A stretch of DNA of 64,000 bases from Gulosibacter chungangensis. Lineage in GTDB: Bacteria > Actinomycetota > Actinomycetes > Actinomycetales > Microbacteriaceae. The stretch covers positions 124,001 through 188,000 of the forward strand of contig NZ_WBKB01000006.1 of the NCBI RefSeq assembly GCF_008831155.1, given 5' to 3'. This document shows, piece by piece, positions 16,622 through 26,350 of this stretch. Position numbers and translations under genes: made by a program. Each line of letters begins with the position of its first letter. The first letter of the stretch is position 1. The notes beneath the pieces are model-generated. The model worked only from the letters and a program-made list of their open reading frames with translations. It did no database searches and had not been told where the DNA came from.

Positions 16622-17664
16622 ATGTCAAAGAAGACACTTCGCACCACTCTCGTCGCTGCGGCGGCCGCCGCGGCACTGCTACTCACGTCCTGCTCGGGCG
16701 CGGGCGGCACGAGCCCCACGACCGAAGGTGAAGCAGCAGGTGAACTCACCGATGTGACCCTCATGCTCAACTGGTACCCCTACGGCGAGCACGCTCCCTT
16801 CTATTACGGGGTCGAGCAGGGCATCTTCGAAGAGCACGGCATCAACCTGAACATTCAGGCGGGCCAGGGCTCAACCAAGACGGTGCAGGCAACCGGCCAG
16901 AACCAGGTCGACTTCGGTTGGGCCGATACCCCCGCGGTGCTGTCGAATATCGACAAGGGTGTGGGAGTGCAGAGCGTCGGCGTGTTCCTCCAGACCACGC
17001 CTTCCGCGGTACAGGTCTTCGCGGATTCCGGCATTACCGAACCCGCCGACCTCGTGGGCAAGACCATCGCGACCTCCGCGGGTGACGCCCCGACCACCAC
17101 CTTCCCGCTCTATCTCGAGGCCGCGGGCCTCAACCCCGACGACGTCATCCAGCAGAACCTGGATGCGGCGGGCAAGATGGCAGCGATGATGAACGGTCAG
17201 GTCGATGGCCTGATTGGTTTCGCCCACGATCAGGGCCCGACCATCGCTAATGAGAGCGGCAACGAAGTTGTCTATCTGAAGTACTCGGATGTTGGCCTGA
17301 ACTTCTTCTCGAACGGGCTCATCGCGAGCAACCAGATGATCTCCGACAACCCCGAACTCGTGCAAGCCATGGTCGACGCGACCTCCGAATCCTTCGAAGC
17401 CGCTGTTGCCGACCCCGAAGCTGCCGTCGCGGCGATGGACGGCAAGGACCCGCAGATGCCGGTCTCCGAAGTGCTCCTCGAGCAGTGGACCGCAACCGCC
17501 GAGCTGCTGTCTTCACCCACCGCTGGAGACGTCGTCCCCGGCACCAACTCCACCGAAGACTGGGAGGCCACCATCGAGGTGCTTGCCGAGGCAGGCCTGA
17601 TCGAAGAAGCAAAGCCCGTGGACACCTACTTCAACGCCAGCTTCGCACCCGCGGGAGGCACTGA

Positions 17665-17668
<4 letters not shown>
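16622..17668 (+). CDS. ABC transporter substrate-binding lipoprotein, NMT1/ThiY-like
   Basis: 348 residues. Signal peptide with lipobox (LLLTSC) anchors it to the outer face of the membrane. The mature protein begins LTDVTLMLNWYPYGEHAPFY, close to the LNW.P...H.P.Y start of NMT1/ThiY proteins that bind pyrimidine-type or other nitrogen compounds. Further family features are QGSTKTVQATGQNQVDFGWAD and the hinge region GKTIATSAGDAPTT. It captures the ligand for the preceding permease. It overlaps the ATPase gene by 4 bp (ATGA). The exact ligand is not predictable from sequence. Confidence 0.88.
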
Positions 17669-18492
<824 letters not shown>

Positions 18493-18507
18493 GTATCTTT
18501 TGAACGC

Positions 18508-18553
18508 GGCGACCGGCCTGCGGGATCTGTTCCCGCAGGCCGGTCGCCTTTTT
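18508..18553 (+). terminator. strong intrinsic terminator of the ABC operon
   Basis: GGCGACCGGCCTGCGGGA and its exact complement TCCCGCAGGCCGGTCGCC are separated by a 5-base loop and followed by TTTTT, 16 bp after the ATPase stop. A degenerate copy of its right arm plus T-run recurs at about 20240-20268. Confidence 0.9.
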
Positions 18554-18585
18554 GTGTGCGCGGAGCGTTCGGCGGTCGCCTGCCC

Positions 18586-18647
18586 GTTAACTCGTCACTC
18601 GATGCTGTGCATGCGGCTCGCCACAGCATCCATCGACGAATTAACGG
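18586..18647. repeat. family C inverted repeat (GTTAACTCGTC...GACGAATTAAC)
   Basis: A 62-bp element: GTTAACTCGTCACTCGATGC and TGTG on the left, CACAGCATCCATCGACGAATTAAC on the right (shown in pieces), nearly perfect complements around an 11-base centre. Related copies occur at 20332-20456 and 55625-55760. It lies between the ABC operon terminator and the end of the FAD oxidase gene. Confidence 0.75.
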
Positions 18648-18686
18648 AAGACCCTCCCGCTGCTCCCGCGGCGTTCGGCGGGCGCG

Positions 18687-20039
18687 TTAGTATGCGCGGC
18701 CCGGAGTGAGAATCCCTGCGGGGTCGAGCGCCGCCTTGATTGCCCGTTGCACTCGCAATTCATCATCGCTGAATTGCAAGGGCAACTCGTGAAGCTTGAC
18801 CGCCCCAATACCGTGTTCGCCGCTGATCGTCCCACCGAGGTCCAGTGCCAAGCGCGCAATATCCTCGATCACCACTTCGGCAGCCGCATAGCCTTCCGGC
18901 GTGTCCTCCGCTTCGACGGTGGGGTGCAAATTGCCGTCCCCAGCATGCGCGACGATCGAAATACCTCGGTCGTGCTTCTTCGAAAGGTCCGCGATCCCGC
19001 GAAAAACCGCTGCCAATTGAGCCACCGGTACACCCACGTCGCAAGACACTCGCAGTCCCTGCGCCGTGAGCGCAGGGTTCGCCAAACGACGGGCCTCGAG
19101 CAGGTCATCCGATTCGGAGATCGCCCAATCTTGCCCACCGTGCTGCCGACAAATCTCGACAATAGACTCAGCAGCAGCCTCAGCATCCACCCCCACAGTT
19201 TGGCCGACGAGGAGTGCCGCCCCTGGGACTCGCAGGCCAGAAGGCGCAAACGCCTCGATCAGCTCAACACTGCGAGCGTCAAGCAGTTCGAGCACCTCCA
19301 GCTGCACTGCGCTGTTGACGATGGCGGTAATGGCACGCCCGGCCGCTTCGATATCGTCGAAGTTTGCGCGGAAAGTCCTTGGTTCCCCCTCCGGCAGCGG
19401 TTTCAATCGGACGGTCGCCGACGTGATCACCCCGAGCGTGCCTTCCGAACCCGTGAAGAGGCTCGTCAGGTCAAGCCCAACGGTGTTCTTTCTCGTTCGC
19501 GCACCGGTGCGAATCACAGTGCCGTCGGCCAGCACTACCTCCAGTGCGGCAACGGAATCGCGCGTCACTCCGTGTGCAATACAGCGAAGCCCACCCGCAT
19601 TCGTCGCGATATTCCCACCAATGGTGGAGGTGCGCGCGCTCGCAGGATCGGGGGCAAAGAACAGCCCGTGATCATGCGCAGCAGCATCGAGGTCAGCGGT
19701 GACCACCCCGGCTTGCACGTCCGCGAGCCGGTTTTCGACATCGATATCGAGGATGGCGTTCATCCCCGCGAGCGAAACCACCAGCCCGCCGGGATAGGCG
19801 ACCGCCCCACCCGAGAGCCCTGTACCCGCACCGCGCACGGATACTTTCACTTCGTTTGCATGCGCCCAGGCAAGCGCAGCGGAGACATCTTCGGTTGATT
19901 CGGCCTCGACTAAAGCAAGGGGCATGCCTTCAGGCGCATATCGTGAGCTGTCACGGGCAGCTTCAGCGAGCGCAACGGGGTCAGTGATCACTCGATCACC
20001 GAGGGCATGTTGCAGCGAGGTGAGGACGGAGGTAGACAA
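18687..20039 (-). CDS. FAD-binding oxidase/dehydrogenase, GlcD/LDH-D family
   Basis: About 450 residues. N-terminal PCMH-type FAD domain: VSVRGAGTGLSGGAVAYPGG and DPASARTSTIGGNIATNAGG are the pyrophosphate-binding loops of the glycolate oxidase GlcD / D-lactate dehydrogenase family. The C-terminal domain has HAGDGNLHPT and SGEHGIGAVK, which carry the His residues of the substrate site. It oxidises a D-2-hydroxy acid to the 2-oxo acid. I choose TTG 20039 because AAAGGAA precedes it by a normal distance; an ATG at 20072 has no ribosome site. Single gene, near a pathway with glycerate kinase, so glycolate or a sugar-acid derivative is a reasonable substrate guess. Confidence 0.88.
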   Translation of the reverse strand: MSTSVLTSLQHALGDRVITDPVALAEAARDSSRYAPEGMPLALVEAESTEDVSAALAWAHANEVKVSVRGAGTGLSGGAVAYPGGLVVSLAGMNAILDIDVENRLADVQAGVVTADLDAAAHDHGLFFAPDPASARTSTIGGNIATNAGGLRCIAHGVTRDSVAALEVVLADGTVIRTGARTRKNTVGLDLTSLFTGSEGTLGVITSATVRLKPLPEGEPRTFRANFDDIEAAGRAITAIVNSAVQLEVLELLDARSVELIEAFAPSGLRVPGAALLVGQTVGVDAEAAAESIVEICRQHGGQDWAISESDDLLEARRLANPALTAQGLRVSCDVGVPVAQLAAVFRGIADLSKKHDRGISIVAHAGDGNLHPTVEAEDTPEGYAAAEVVIEDIARLALDLGGTISGEHGIGAVKLHELPLQFSDDELRVQRAIKAALDPAGILTPGRAY

Positions 20040-20331
20040 AGACGTTCCTTTCGGTAAGTGAACGCGGCGCATATTTGAGAACCGAGCGAACTAACGGGAT
20101 GTGCTGGAGAAAGGGCTCTTCGATTGTTCAGCTTCATGCTCCGGGCCGAGTGGGATCCCGCTTCGGTCGCGGAGCAATAGGGATGCAGTCAATCCAATCA
20201 CGGTCATACCGGCCAGGTAGAGGGTCACGGAGAATCGGGGTCTGATCCCGCAGGCCGATCACCTTTTTGCGCGCGAGCAGTCCCCGCAGCAGTCGGCACC
20301 TACCTGCCAGCCCACCCACCTCCCACAGACC
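20040..20331. other. intergenic stretch with a decayed terminator copy
   Basis: No gene is visible. At about 20240-20268 the sequence CTGATCCCGCAGGCCGATCA followed by CCTTTTT repeats the right half of the ABC operon terminator at 18508-18553 with a few changes; its left arm is missing. As at the first site, a family C element follows. The FAD oxidase gene is therefore flanked on both sides by related terminator plus repeat segments. Confidence 0.5.
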
Positions 20332-20456
20332 CGTCACTCGATGCTGTTTTCGGGGCCTCCGAGAGCACCTATCGACGAGTTAGCGAACCACCCGCTCAGC
20401 GATCCGTCACTCGATGCAGTTTTCGCGGCTCTCAACAACATCCATCGACGAGTTAG
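20332..20456. repeat. family C inverted repeats, two adjacent copies
   Basis: Two direct copies, each starting CCGTCACTCGATGC and ending ATCGACGAGTTAGC, at about 20332-20393 and 20404-20456. They share the sequence core of the element at 18586-18647 but have decayed inner stems. Confidence 0.7.
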
Positions 20457-20491
20457 CTTCGGTGTGGCACCGCCGAAGAACCCAGGCACGC

Positions 20492-20523
20492 AGAATGCCC
20501 GCCTCCGAAGAGGCGGGCATTCT
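20492..20523 (-). terminator. intrinsic terminator of the isomerase operon
   Basis: AGAATGCCCGCCTC and its exact complement GAGGCGGGCATTCT form a 14-bp stem with loop CGAA, 77 bp beyond the stop of the sugar phosphate isomerase gene. The stem ends in A/T pairs on both sides. Confidence 0.85.
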
Positions 20524-20599
20524 GGTTGTTCATGGACTCATGCGACCATGAACACCCAGCTCGAAATCGCAACAAAGAAGCCGGGCGGGGATGGCGCAG

Positions 20600-21469
20600 C
20601 TACGCCAGGGCGAACTCCGTGAGGTGCTCGCCCACCGCGGCATCGAACTTCTGAACCATCTCAGCGACGGCATCATCGTACGACTTCGCCCACAGGTCGG
20701 CGTTGAAGACCTCAACCTCAACGTCGCCCGCGTAGCCCGCGGCGTTTACTAGCGCGGTCAACCGCGCAAAATCGATCACACCGTCACCCGGCAGGTGGCG
20801 CGCGAGAAGCACATCCGCCGGCAGCGGTGTCTGCCAGTCGCACACCTGATAGGAGGCGATCCGGCCGTCGCGACCGGCTCGGGCGATCTGCGCCTCAACA
20901 TCCGGATCCCACCAGACGTGGAACGCATCCACCACCACGCCAACCGCAGAACTACCGACCCTGTCGGCGATGTCGAGCGACTGGCCGAGGGTCGAGAGCA
21001 CCGCGCGGTCCGAGGCATACATCGGATGCAGGGGCTCCAGCGCGAGCGTCACCCCGGCAGCCTCTGCCTCGGGCGCAAGCTCGGCGATGCCCTCCTCGAA
21101 GCGGGCCCGAGCATCCTCAATCGTGCCGCCCTCGGGCACGCCGCCCGCGACCATCACGAGCGTCGCAGACGATCCGGGCGCGCCAGCTTCGGCGAGCACG
21201 CGCGTCTCTTCGATCGCGACGCGGTTCGAATCGAGCGCAGCCTGGCGATTATCCGGCGAGGTCAAGAATCCAGCGCGGCAGTTGCTCGAGAATCGCAGCC
21301 CCGAGTCGCGCAGCAGCTGCGCCGCGCGCTCGAGCCCGACCTCGGCGATCGGTTCGCGCCACAGACCGATGCTCTGCAGCCCCTGCCGCACGCTCACGTG
21401 GAGTGCTTCGGCAAGCGACGCGTGCTTGATCGTGCCCTGATTCAGCGAAAGTCGCGAGTGCGCGCTCAT
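20600..21469 (-). CDS. sugar phosphate isomerase/epimerase (TIM-barrel, xylose isomerase-like)
   Basis: 289 residues of the AP endonuclease family 2 / IolE-IolI fold. Recognisable pieces are the opening SLNQGTIKHASLAEALHVSV, LALEPLHPMYASDRAVLSTL and VGVVVDAFHVWWDPDVEAQI, where conserved Glu, Asp and His bind a divalent metal, and DGVIDFARLTALVNAAGYAG near the end. It should isomerise or dehydrate a sugar or inositol derivative. Its start overlaps the DUF993 stop by 4 bp, so it is the last gene of a translationally coupled three-gene operon and is followed by a strong terminator. Confidence 0.88.
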   Translation of the reverse strand: MSAHSRLSLNQGTIKHASLAEALHVSVRQGLQSIGLWREPIAEVGLERAAQLLRDSGLRFSSNCRAGFLTSPDNRQAALDSNRVAIEETRVLAEAGAPGSSATLVMVAGGVPEGGTIEDARARFEEGIAELAPEAEAAGVTLALEPLHPMYASDRAVLSTLGQSLDIADRVGSSAVGVVVDAFHVWWDPDVEAQIARAGRDGRIASYQVCDWQTPLPADVLLARHLPGDGVIDFARLTALVNAAGYAGDVEVEVFNADLWAKSYDDAVAEMVQKFDAAVGEHLTEFALA

Positions 21470-22692
21470 GCTGCGTCTCCCTTCAGAAGTCCGTCGAGGC
21501 GGAGCATTCCGTGCCAGCGTTCGAGTGCGAGCTCCGGGCGTTCCAGCGCGCCGGATGCGTTCGCGAGTTCAACGATGCGCGAGAGGTGCGGCAGGCTGCG
21601 TGCCGAATGCAACCCACCCACCATCCGGAACGCATCCTGGTGGCCGTTGAGCCAGCTCATGAACGCAACGCCGGTCTTGTAATAGAACGTCGGGGCAGCG
21701 AAAACTTGCCGCGATAGTTCCTGGGTCGGAGTGAGGATGCGCGAAAACTCGGCTTCATCGCCCCGGTCGAGTGCCTGGATCGCGGCGGATGCATTCGGTG
21801 CCAGCACGCTGAACGCGCCAAGGAGCGCATCCGAGTAGCTGCCGTCGGCGTCCTCGCGAATCAGCTCGACGTAGTTGAAGTCGTCGCCGGTGTACATCGT
21901 GACGCCCTCGGGAAGCCGCGAGCGCACGACCCGCTCAGCCTGCGCATCCAGCAGGCTCATCTTGATGCCGCTGACGCGAGCTGCGTGCTTCGTGACGATC
22001 TCGATGAGTGTGTCGGCCGCGCGTTCCCACGCGGGGTCGCCGAAGTAGCCCGCGAGGCTCGGGTCGAAGGCGGTGCCAAGCCAGTGGATCACCGCTTTGG
22101 TCGACACCTCGGAGAGGATGCGGTCGTACACGCGCACGTAGTCGGCCGGCGACTGGGCGGCGCGGGCGAGGTGGCGGCTCGACATGATCACGGGGATCAC
22201 GCCCTGTTCCTCGGCAAAGTGCAGCTGGTCGAGGTAGGCCGCCTCGATCTCGTCAAGCGAGAGCGTCTCCTCGGTGCGGCCGTCGGTGTTCACACCCACG
22301 GCCACGCGGCCCCCGTCCGCACGCGCCGCTTCCGCGGTGCGGGCGATCAGCTCGCGGGTCGCGGCCGCGTCGAGGCCCATATTGCGCTGGGCGGTGTCCA
22401 TCGCATCCGCAACGCCCAGGCCCCAGGCCCACAGCTGGCGCCGGTAGTCGAGGGTCGCATCCCAGTCGATATCGGCGGGTGCACCGGGCACCGTTTCGCT
22501 CGTGACCTTCGGGATGACGTGGGCCGCGGCGAAGAGCTCGCGGGACTTCAGGCCGTCGGTGGGTTTCTGGAATGCGGGAGCGGCGAGTAGGGATGCGGTG
22601 TGTCGCGATCCGTCGGCACCGAGCAGTTGCAGGGTGGCACCGGTTTCGGCGCGGTCGGATGCGAGGGTTGCGGATGACTGTGTGGCGGTCAT
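21466..22692 (-). CDS. DUF993 family protein (dihydrodipicolinate synthase-like fold)
   Basis: 408 residues matching DUF993, a family related to class I aldolases such as dihydrodipicolinate synthase. Typical stretches are DIDWDATLDYRRQLWAWGLG, VADAMDTAQRNMGLDAAATR, AVIHWLGTAFDPSLAGYFGD, SGIKMSLLDAQAE and MYTGDDFNYVELI. The Lys of SGIKMSLLD is in the position where such enzymes form a Schiff base, but that is inference. No activity is established for the family to my knowledge. In this operon, between an oxidoreductase and an isomerase, an aldolase that cleaves an oxidised sugar is the simplest guess. Confidence 0.85.
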   Translation of the reverse strand: MTATQSSATLASDRAETGATLQLLGADGSRHTASLLAAPAFQKPTDGLKSRELFAAAHVIPKVTSETVPGAPADIDWDATLDYRRQLWAWGLGVADAMDTAQRNMGLDAAATRELIARTAEAARADGGRVAVGVNTDGRTEETLSLDEIEAAYLDQLHFAEEQGVIPVIMSSRHLARAAQSPADYVRVYDRILSEVSTKAVIHWLGTAFDPSLAGYFGDPAWERAADTLIEIVTKHAARVSGIKMSLLDAQAERVVRSRLPEGVTMYTGDDFNYVELIREDADGSYSDALLGAFSVLAPNASAAIQALDRGDEAEFSRILTPTQELSRQVFAAPTFYYKTGVAFMSWLNGHQDAFRMVGGLHSARSLPHLSRIVELANASGALERPELALERWHGMLRLDGLLKGDAA

Positions 22693-23891
22693 TAGGCACC
22701 TACCGGTTCTGCGACGGGCGTGGATGCGGCCTGGTTCGGTGCGATGGCGCGCTCGGCGAGCGCAACCCGGCGCCCCTCATCGTGTGAGGCGAGGGCTGCC
22801 TCGGCGAGGAGCATCCCGTCGGCTCCCGAACGGAAGTCGTAGGTGTGGTTGCCGTCGTCGAGCACGTAGCGGAGGAACTCGATCCACTGCAGCTTGAAGC
22901 CGTTTTCGGTGGGGTCGTTCTGCGGTACCTCGATCCAGTCTTCGGCGTAGTCGTGGGTGTCGGGGAGGTCCGGGTTCCAGGTTGGCTTCGGGGTGGCATT
23001 TCGCGGCTGAATCTTCGCGCCGAACAGGCCCACCACGGCGCTGCCGTGCGTGCCGTCCACGTGCAGTTCGACGAGCTCGTCGCGGTTCACACGGACGGTC
23101 CAGCTCGAGTTGAACTGCACGATCGGACCGTTCTCCAGGTCGAAGATGGCGTAGGCGGCGTCGTCGGCGGTGGCCTTGTAGGTCTCGCCGCGCTCGTCCA
23201 CGCGCTGCGGGATGTGGGTGCGGGTTTCGGTGTAGACCGAGGCGATCTTGCCGAAGAGGTTCTCGATCACGTAGTTCCAGTGCGGGAACATGTCGACCAC
23301 GATGCCGCCGCCGTCTTCCGAGCGGTAGTTCCAGCTCGGGCGCTGTGCATCCTGCCAGTCACCCTCGAAGACCCAGTAGCCGAATTCGCCGCGGACCGAA
23401 AGGATTTCTCCGAAGAAGCCGGAGTCGATTAGTCGCTTGAGCTTGAGCAGGCCCGGCAGGTAGAGCTTGTCGTGCACGACCCCGTTCTTGACCCCCGCTG
23501 CTTCGGCTTCGTCGGCGAGCGCGACGGCCTCGGCGTAGCTTTCGGCGGTGGGCTTCTCGGTGTAGATGGCCTTGCCTGCGGCGATGGCCTTGCGGATCGC
23601 GGGCACGCGCAGCTTCGTGACGAGTGCGTCGAAGTAGACGGGGAAGCCCTCCGCCGCGAGTGCCTCGTCGAGGTCGGTCGTGTACTTCTCGATGTTGTGT
23701 TTTTCGGCAAGCTCGCGAAGCTTCTCTTCATTGCGGGCGACGAGGTAGAGCTCGATCGGCTGTCGCGAGCCGTCGGAGAGCGGCACCCCGCCCTCGTCGC
23801 GCAGCGCGAGCAGCGAACGCACCAGGTGCTGGCGGTAGCCCATCCGACCGGTCGCTCCGTTAACGATGATTCCGAGTGTTTCCTTGGCCAT
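22692..23891 (-). CDS. Gfo/Idh/MocA family NAD(P)-dependent oxidoreductase
   Basis: About 399 residues from ATG 23891 (MAKETLGIIVNGATGRMGYR). The nucleotide-binding fold is followed by the family hallmark IYTEKPTAESYAEAVALADE (EKP motif) and GVVHDKLYLPGLLKLKRLID. The C-terminal half carries WNYRSEDGGGIVVDMFPHWN, where conserved Asp and His line the substrate site. It should oxidise a hydroxyl of a sugar, inositol or sugar acid. It is the first gene of the operon, with a perfect LacI-type operator 62 bp upstream, and its stop overlaps the DUF993 start by one base. Confidence 0.9.
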   Translation of the reverse strand: MAKETLGIIVNGATGRMGYRQHLVRSLLALRDEGGVPLSDGSRQPIELYLVARNEEKLRELAEKHNIEKYTTDLDEALAAEGFPVYFDALVTKLRVPAIRKAIAAGKAIYTEKPTAESYAEAVALADEAEAAGVKNGVVHDKLYLPGLLKLKRLIDSGFFGEILSVRGEFGYWVFEGDWQDAQRPSWNYRSEDGGGIVVDMFPHWNYVIENLFGKIASVYTETRTHIPQRVDERGETYKATADDAAYAIFDLENGPIVQFNSSWTVRVNRDELVELHVDGTHGSAVVGLFGAKIQPRNATPKPTWNPDLPDTHDYAEDWIEVPQNDPTENGFKLQWIEFLRYVLDDGNHTYDFRSGADGMLLAEAALASHDEGRRVALAERAIAPNQAASTPVAEPVGA

Positions 23892-23953
23892 GTCCGTCCC
23901 TTCGTCTGAGTTCTCTTCGTCGAGATATCTGCGGTGGCGTTGAGGTAACCATA

Positions 23954-23971
23954 TGGGAAAGCGCTTACCCA
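23954..23971. promoter_or_regulatory. LacI-type operator of the oxidoreductase operon
   Basis: TGGGAAAGCGCTTACCCA, an 18-bp palindrome with the central CG of LacI/GalR sites. It lies upstream of the Gfo/Idh/MocA gene (start 23891) and 62 bp after the lacI stop. Confidence 0.85.
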
Positions 23972-24033
23972 ATGCAAGTGGAAAGAAAAATTGCCCCCGA
24001 AACCTCAGCTTCAGGGGCACTGGTGAGCCGCGT

Positions 24034-25080
24034 TTAGGCGGATGCACGCTCCCGCACCGGCGTGCTTTCACGGACAATTACCGAGGTGTTTACCTTGAGA
24101 ACCTGCGGATCTCGCGCAGCGTCAGGGTCAATCGCGAGCTTCACAGCGCGATAGCCCATGTCGGCAAGTGGTGCCACGACTGTGGTCAGCGTCGGGGTCA
24201 CATCCCGCGCCGTATCGATGTCGTCAAAGCCTGCGATGGAAATATCTTTTCCGGGAGTTTTCCCAAGGTCGCGCAGCGCGGTCATCGCTCCAATCGCCAT
24301 CACATCGCTGGTGGCGAAGATCGTGTCCACTTCGGGAACGCGCGAGAGCAGGGTACGCAACCCCGTGTATCCACCGTCACGCGAAAACTCCGCCTCGACC
24401 ACCGCATCCGTCTCGAGCGAAGTGCCCGACTCTTCAAGCCCCTCACGGAACCCGGCCACGCGATCACGGTTAGTCATGAGCCGCTGCGGGCCGGTGACAA
24501 TGCCGAAGCGCTGGCCCCCGCGCTCCACCAGCACCCGGGCGAGTTCCCGCGCGCCCTCGCGATTCGCGAGTTCGACCACGTCGAAGGGTGATGGCGACTG
24601 CGAGATCAGCACGACTTTGCCGCCAGTCGAAGCGAAGGCCTCGAGCTGCTCGTCCAGGAGCGCCTGATTGGGGTCGGCAACACTCCGCGAACCACTCAGG
24701 ATGATCGCGCGCGGCCGCTGGCTGCGGAAGGTGCGCACAATATCGAGTTCGTTCTGTGGGGTGTGATCGGCAGCGGCGAGCGTCACCACGAGGCCAGCCT
24801 CGTTGGCACCACGCATGACCCCGGCAGCAATCGCGCTGAAGAAAGGGTCGGCGATATCGCTGACCACCACGGCCACCGTGGAGGAGGCCCCCTTCGCCAC
24901 AGCCTGTGCCGAGAGATTCGGCAGATACCCGAGCCGATCGGCAGTCTCCTGCACCCGCTTGCGGATATCCTCACTCACGCGCCGCGTACTGCCATTAATG
25001 GCCCGCGAGGCCGTCGCGATTGACACCCCGGCGGCCTTTGCAACCTCGCCAAGCGTGACCGGCTGACCCTTTGCGCTCAT
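24034..25080 (-). CDS. LacI/GalR family transcriptional regulator
   Basis: About 348 residues from ATG 25080. N-terminal helix-turn-helix with hinge: VTLGEVAKAAGVSIATASRA, RVSEDIRKRVQETADRLGYL. The rest is a periplasmic-binding-protein-like effector domain (VAVVVSDIADPFFSAIAAGV, ISIAGFDDIDTARDVTPTLT). It should repress the genes with the TGGGAAAGCGCTTTCCCA-type palindromes until a sugar-type effector is present. One such site is in the intergenic region between lacI and glycerate kinase, which predicts autoregulation. Confidence 0.93.
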   Translation of the reverse strand: MSAKGQPVTLGEVAKAAGVSIATASRAINGSTRRVSEDIRKRVQETADRLGYLPNLSAQAVAKGASSTVAVVVSDIADPFFSAIAAGVMRGANEAGLVVTLAAADHTPQNELDIVRTFRSQRPRAIILSGSRSVADPNQALLDEQLEAFASTGGKVVLISQSPSPFDVVELANREGARELARVLVERGGQRFGIVTGPQRLMTNRDRVAGFREGLEESGTSLETDAVVEAEFSRDGGYTGLRTLLSRVPEVDTIFATSDVMAIGAMTALRDLGKTPGKDISIAGFDDIDTARDVTPTLTTVVAPLADMGYRAVKLAIDPDAARDPQVLKVNTSVIVRESTPVRERASA

Positions 25081-25137
25081 CCCAAGCCCCCTTTCCAAGC
25101 TGTGCGGTGCGCGCCATTGCGCCTAGCACGAGCATAT

Positions 25138-25155
25138 CGGGAAACGGCTTTCCCA
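25138..25155. promoter_or_regulatory. LacI-type operator between lacI and glycerate kinase
   Basis: CGGGAAACGGCTTTCCCA, a palindrome of the same class as the sites at 15665 and 23954, placed between the divergent lacI (start 25080) and glycerate kinase (start 25185) genes. It can control both. Confidence 0.8.
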
Positions 25156-25184
25156 AACACCACAGGAGCAGATATCTTGTCCTT

Positions 25185-26303
25185 ATGCAGCGCCGCATTG
25201 TTATTGCACCAGACTCCTTCAAAGGCACCGCCACCGCTTCGGAAGTTGCGGCGGCTATTGCGCGGGGATGGCGTTCCGTACGCCCCGAGGACGCCATCGA
25301 ACTGTTGCCGATGGCCGACGGCGGTGAAGGAACAATCGATGCGCTCGAGGTTTCCGATCCGGGCTCGGCCCGCGTCGCTTGCACGGTGCGCGGGCCGGTC
25401 GGTGAACCAACTTCGGCGGAGTTATTGCGCCTGAGCGACGACTCTTGGCTGGTTGAGCTTGCGGAGACCAGCGGCATCGACAAGGTGGCCGAGGTCTCGC
25501 GCCTCACTGCCCGGCTCGCGACAACCTTCGGGCTCGGTGAAGCGATTCGATACGCGACTGTGCAGGGTGCGAAACGGGTGCTCGTCGCACTCGGCAGTAG
25601 CGCATCCACTGATGGTGGAGTAGGTGCGCTGATGGCGCTCGGGGCGCGGTTTGAGACCGCGGAGGGTGAGCCGATTCCTCTCGGAAACGCTGGGCTCGCG
25701 TCAATCGAACACGTTGATCTGTCGTCGATCGATTTGCTGCCGCCGGAGGGCATTGTTGCATTGACCGATGTCACGAATCCGCTGCTGGGGCCGGAGGGTG
25801 CTGCGGCGGTGTTTGGCCCGCAGAAGGGTGCTTCACCTGAGGATGTGCGGGAGTTTGACGCTGGACTCGCGCACCTCGCGGAGGCGTTGGGCACTTCCAA
25901 TGCCGAAGTGCCGGGGGCAGGAGCTGCGGGCGGGACCGGCTACGGGCTGCTCGCTATCGGCGCCGAAATTCAGGCGGGTGCGCTCGCCATCGCGGATGCC
26001 ATTGATCTTCCCGCGCGGATCGCGGAGGCCGACCTCGTCATCACCGGCGAAGGCAGCTTCGATGAACAGTCGCTCGCCGGGAAGGTGCCCTCGGCGGTAC
26101 TGAACCTCGCCGCAGAATCGGATGTTCCGGTTGTGGTCGTTGCGGGCCGGGTTGCCGAAGGCTTGGTTGGCAGCCAGTTTGGCCCGAGCCAGGCGCACTC
26201 CCTCACCGAACTTGCCGGTAGCGACCTGGCGGCCATGACGGAGACCGAGCGCTGGCTCGACGAAGCCGGCGCCGCGGCGGCGCGAGAGTTTGGGGACGCG
26301 TAG
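25185..26303 (+). CDS. glycerate kinase (GarK/GlxK family)
   Basis: About 372 residues. MQRRIVIAPDSFKGTATASE is the family's start, and LPMADGGEGTIDAL, VLVALGSSASTDGGVGALMA, GIVALTDVTNPLLGPEGAAA, FGPQKGA and ADLVITGEGSFDEQSLAGKV are all typical. It phosphorylates D-glycerate with ATP to give 2-phosphoglycerate, which enters glycolysis. It is divergent from lacI with a shared operator, so it is probably the last step of the pathway encoded by the oxidoreductase operon. ATG 25185 is chosen as the start of the conserved region. Confidence 0.93.
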   Translation: MQRRIVIAPDSFKGTATASEVAAAIARGWRSVRPEDAIELLPMADGGEGTIDALEVSDPGSARVACTVRGPVGEPTSAELLRLSDDSWLVELAETSGIDKVAEVSRLTARLATTFGLGEAIRYATVQGAKRVLVALGSSASTDGGVGALMALGARFETAEGEPIPLGNAGLASIEHVDLSSIDLLPPEGIVALTDVTNPLLGPEGAAAVFGPQKGASPEDVREFDAGLAHLAEALGTSNAEVPGAGAAGGTGYGLLAIGAEIQAGALAIADAIDLPARIAEADLVITGEGSFDEQSLAGKVPSAVLNLAAESDVPVVVVAGRVAEGLVGSQFGPSQAHSLTELAGSDLAAMTETERWLDEAGAAAAREFGDA

Positions 26304-26350
26304 GTCCGGTGACTCTTCCGTCCCCGCAGTTTCTACGGCTCCGACACAGC

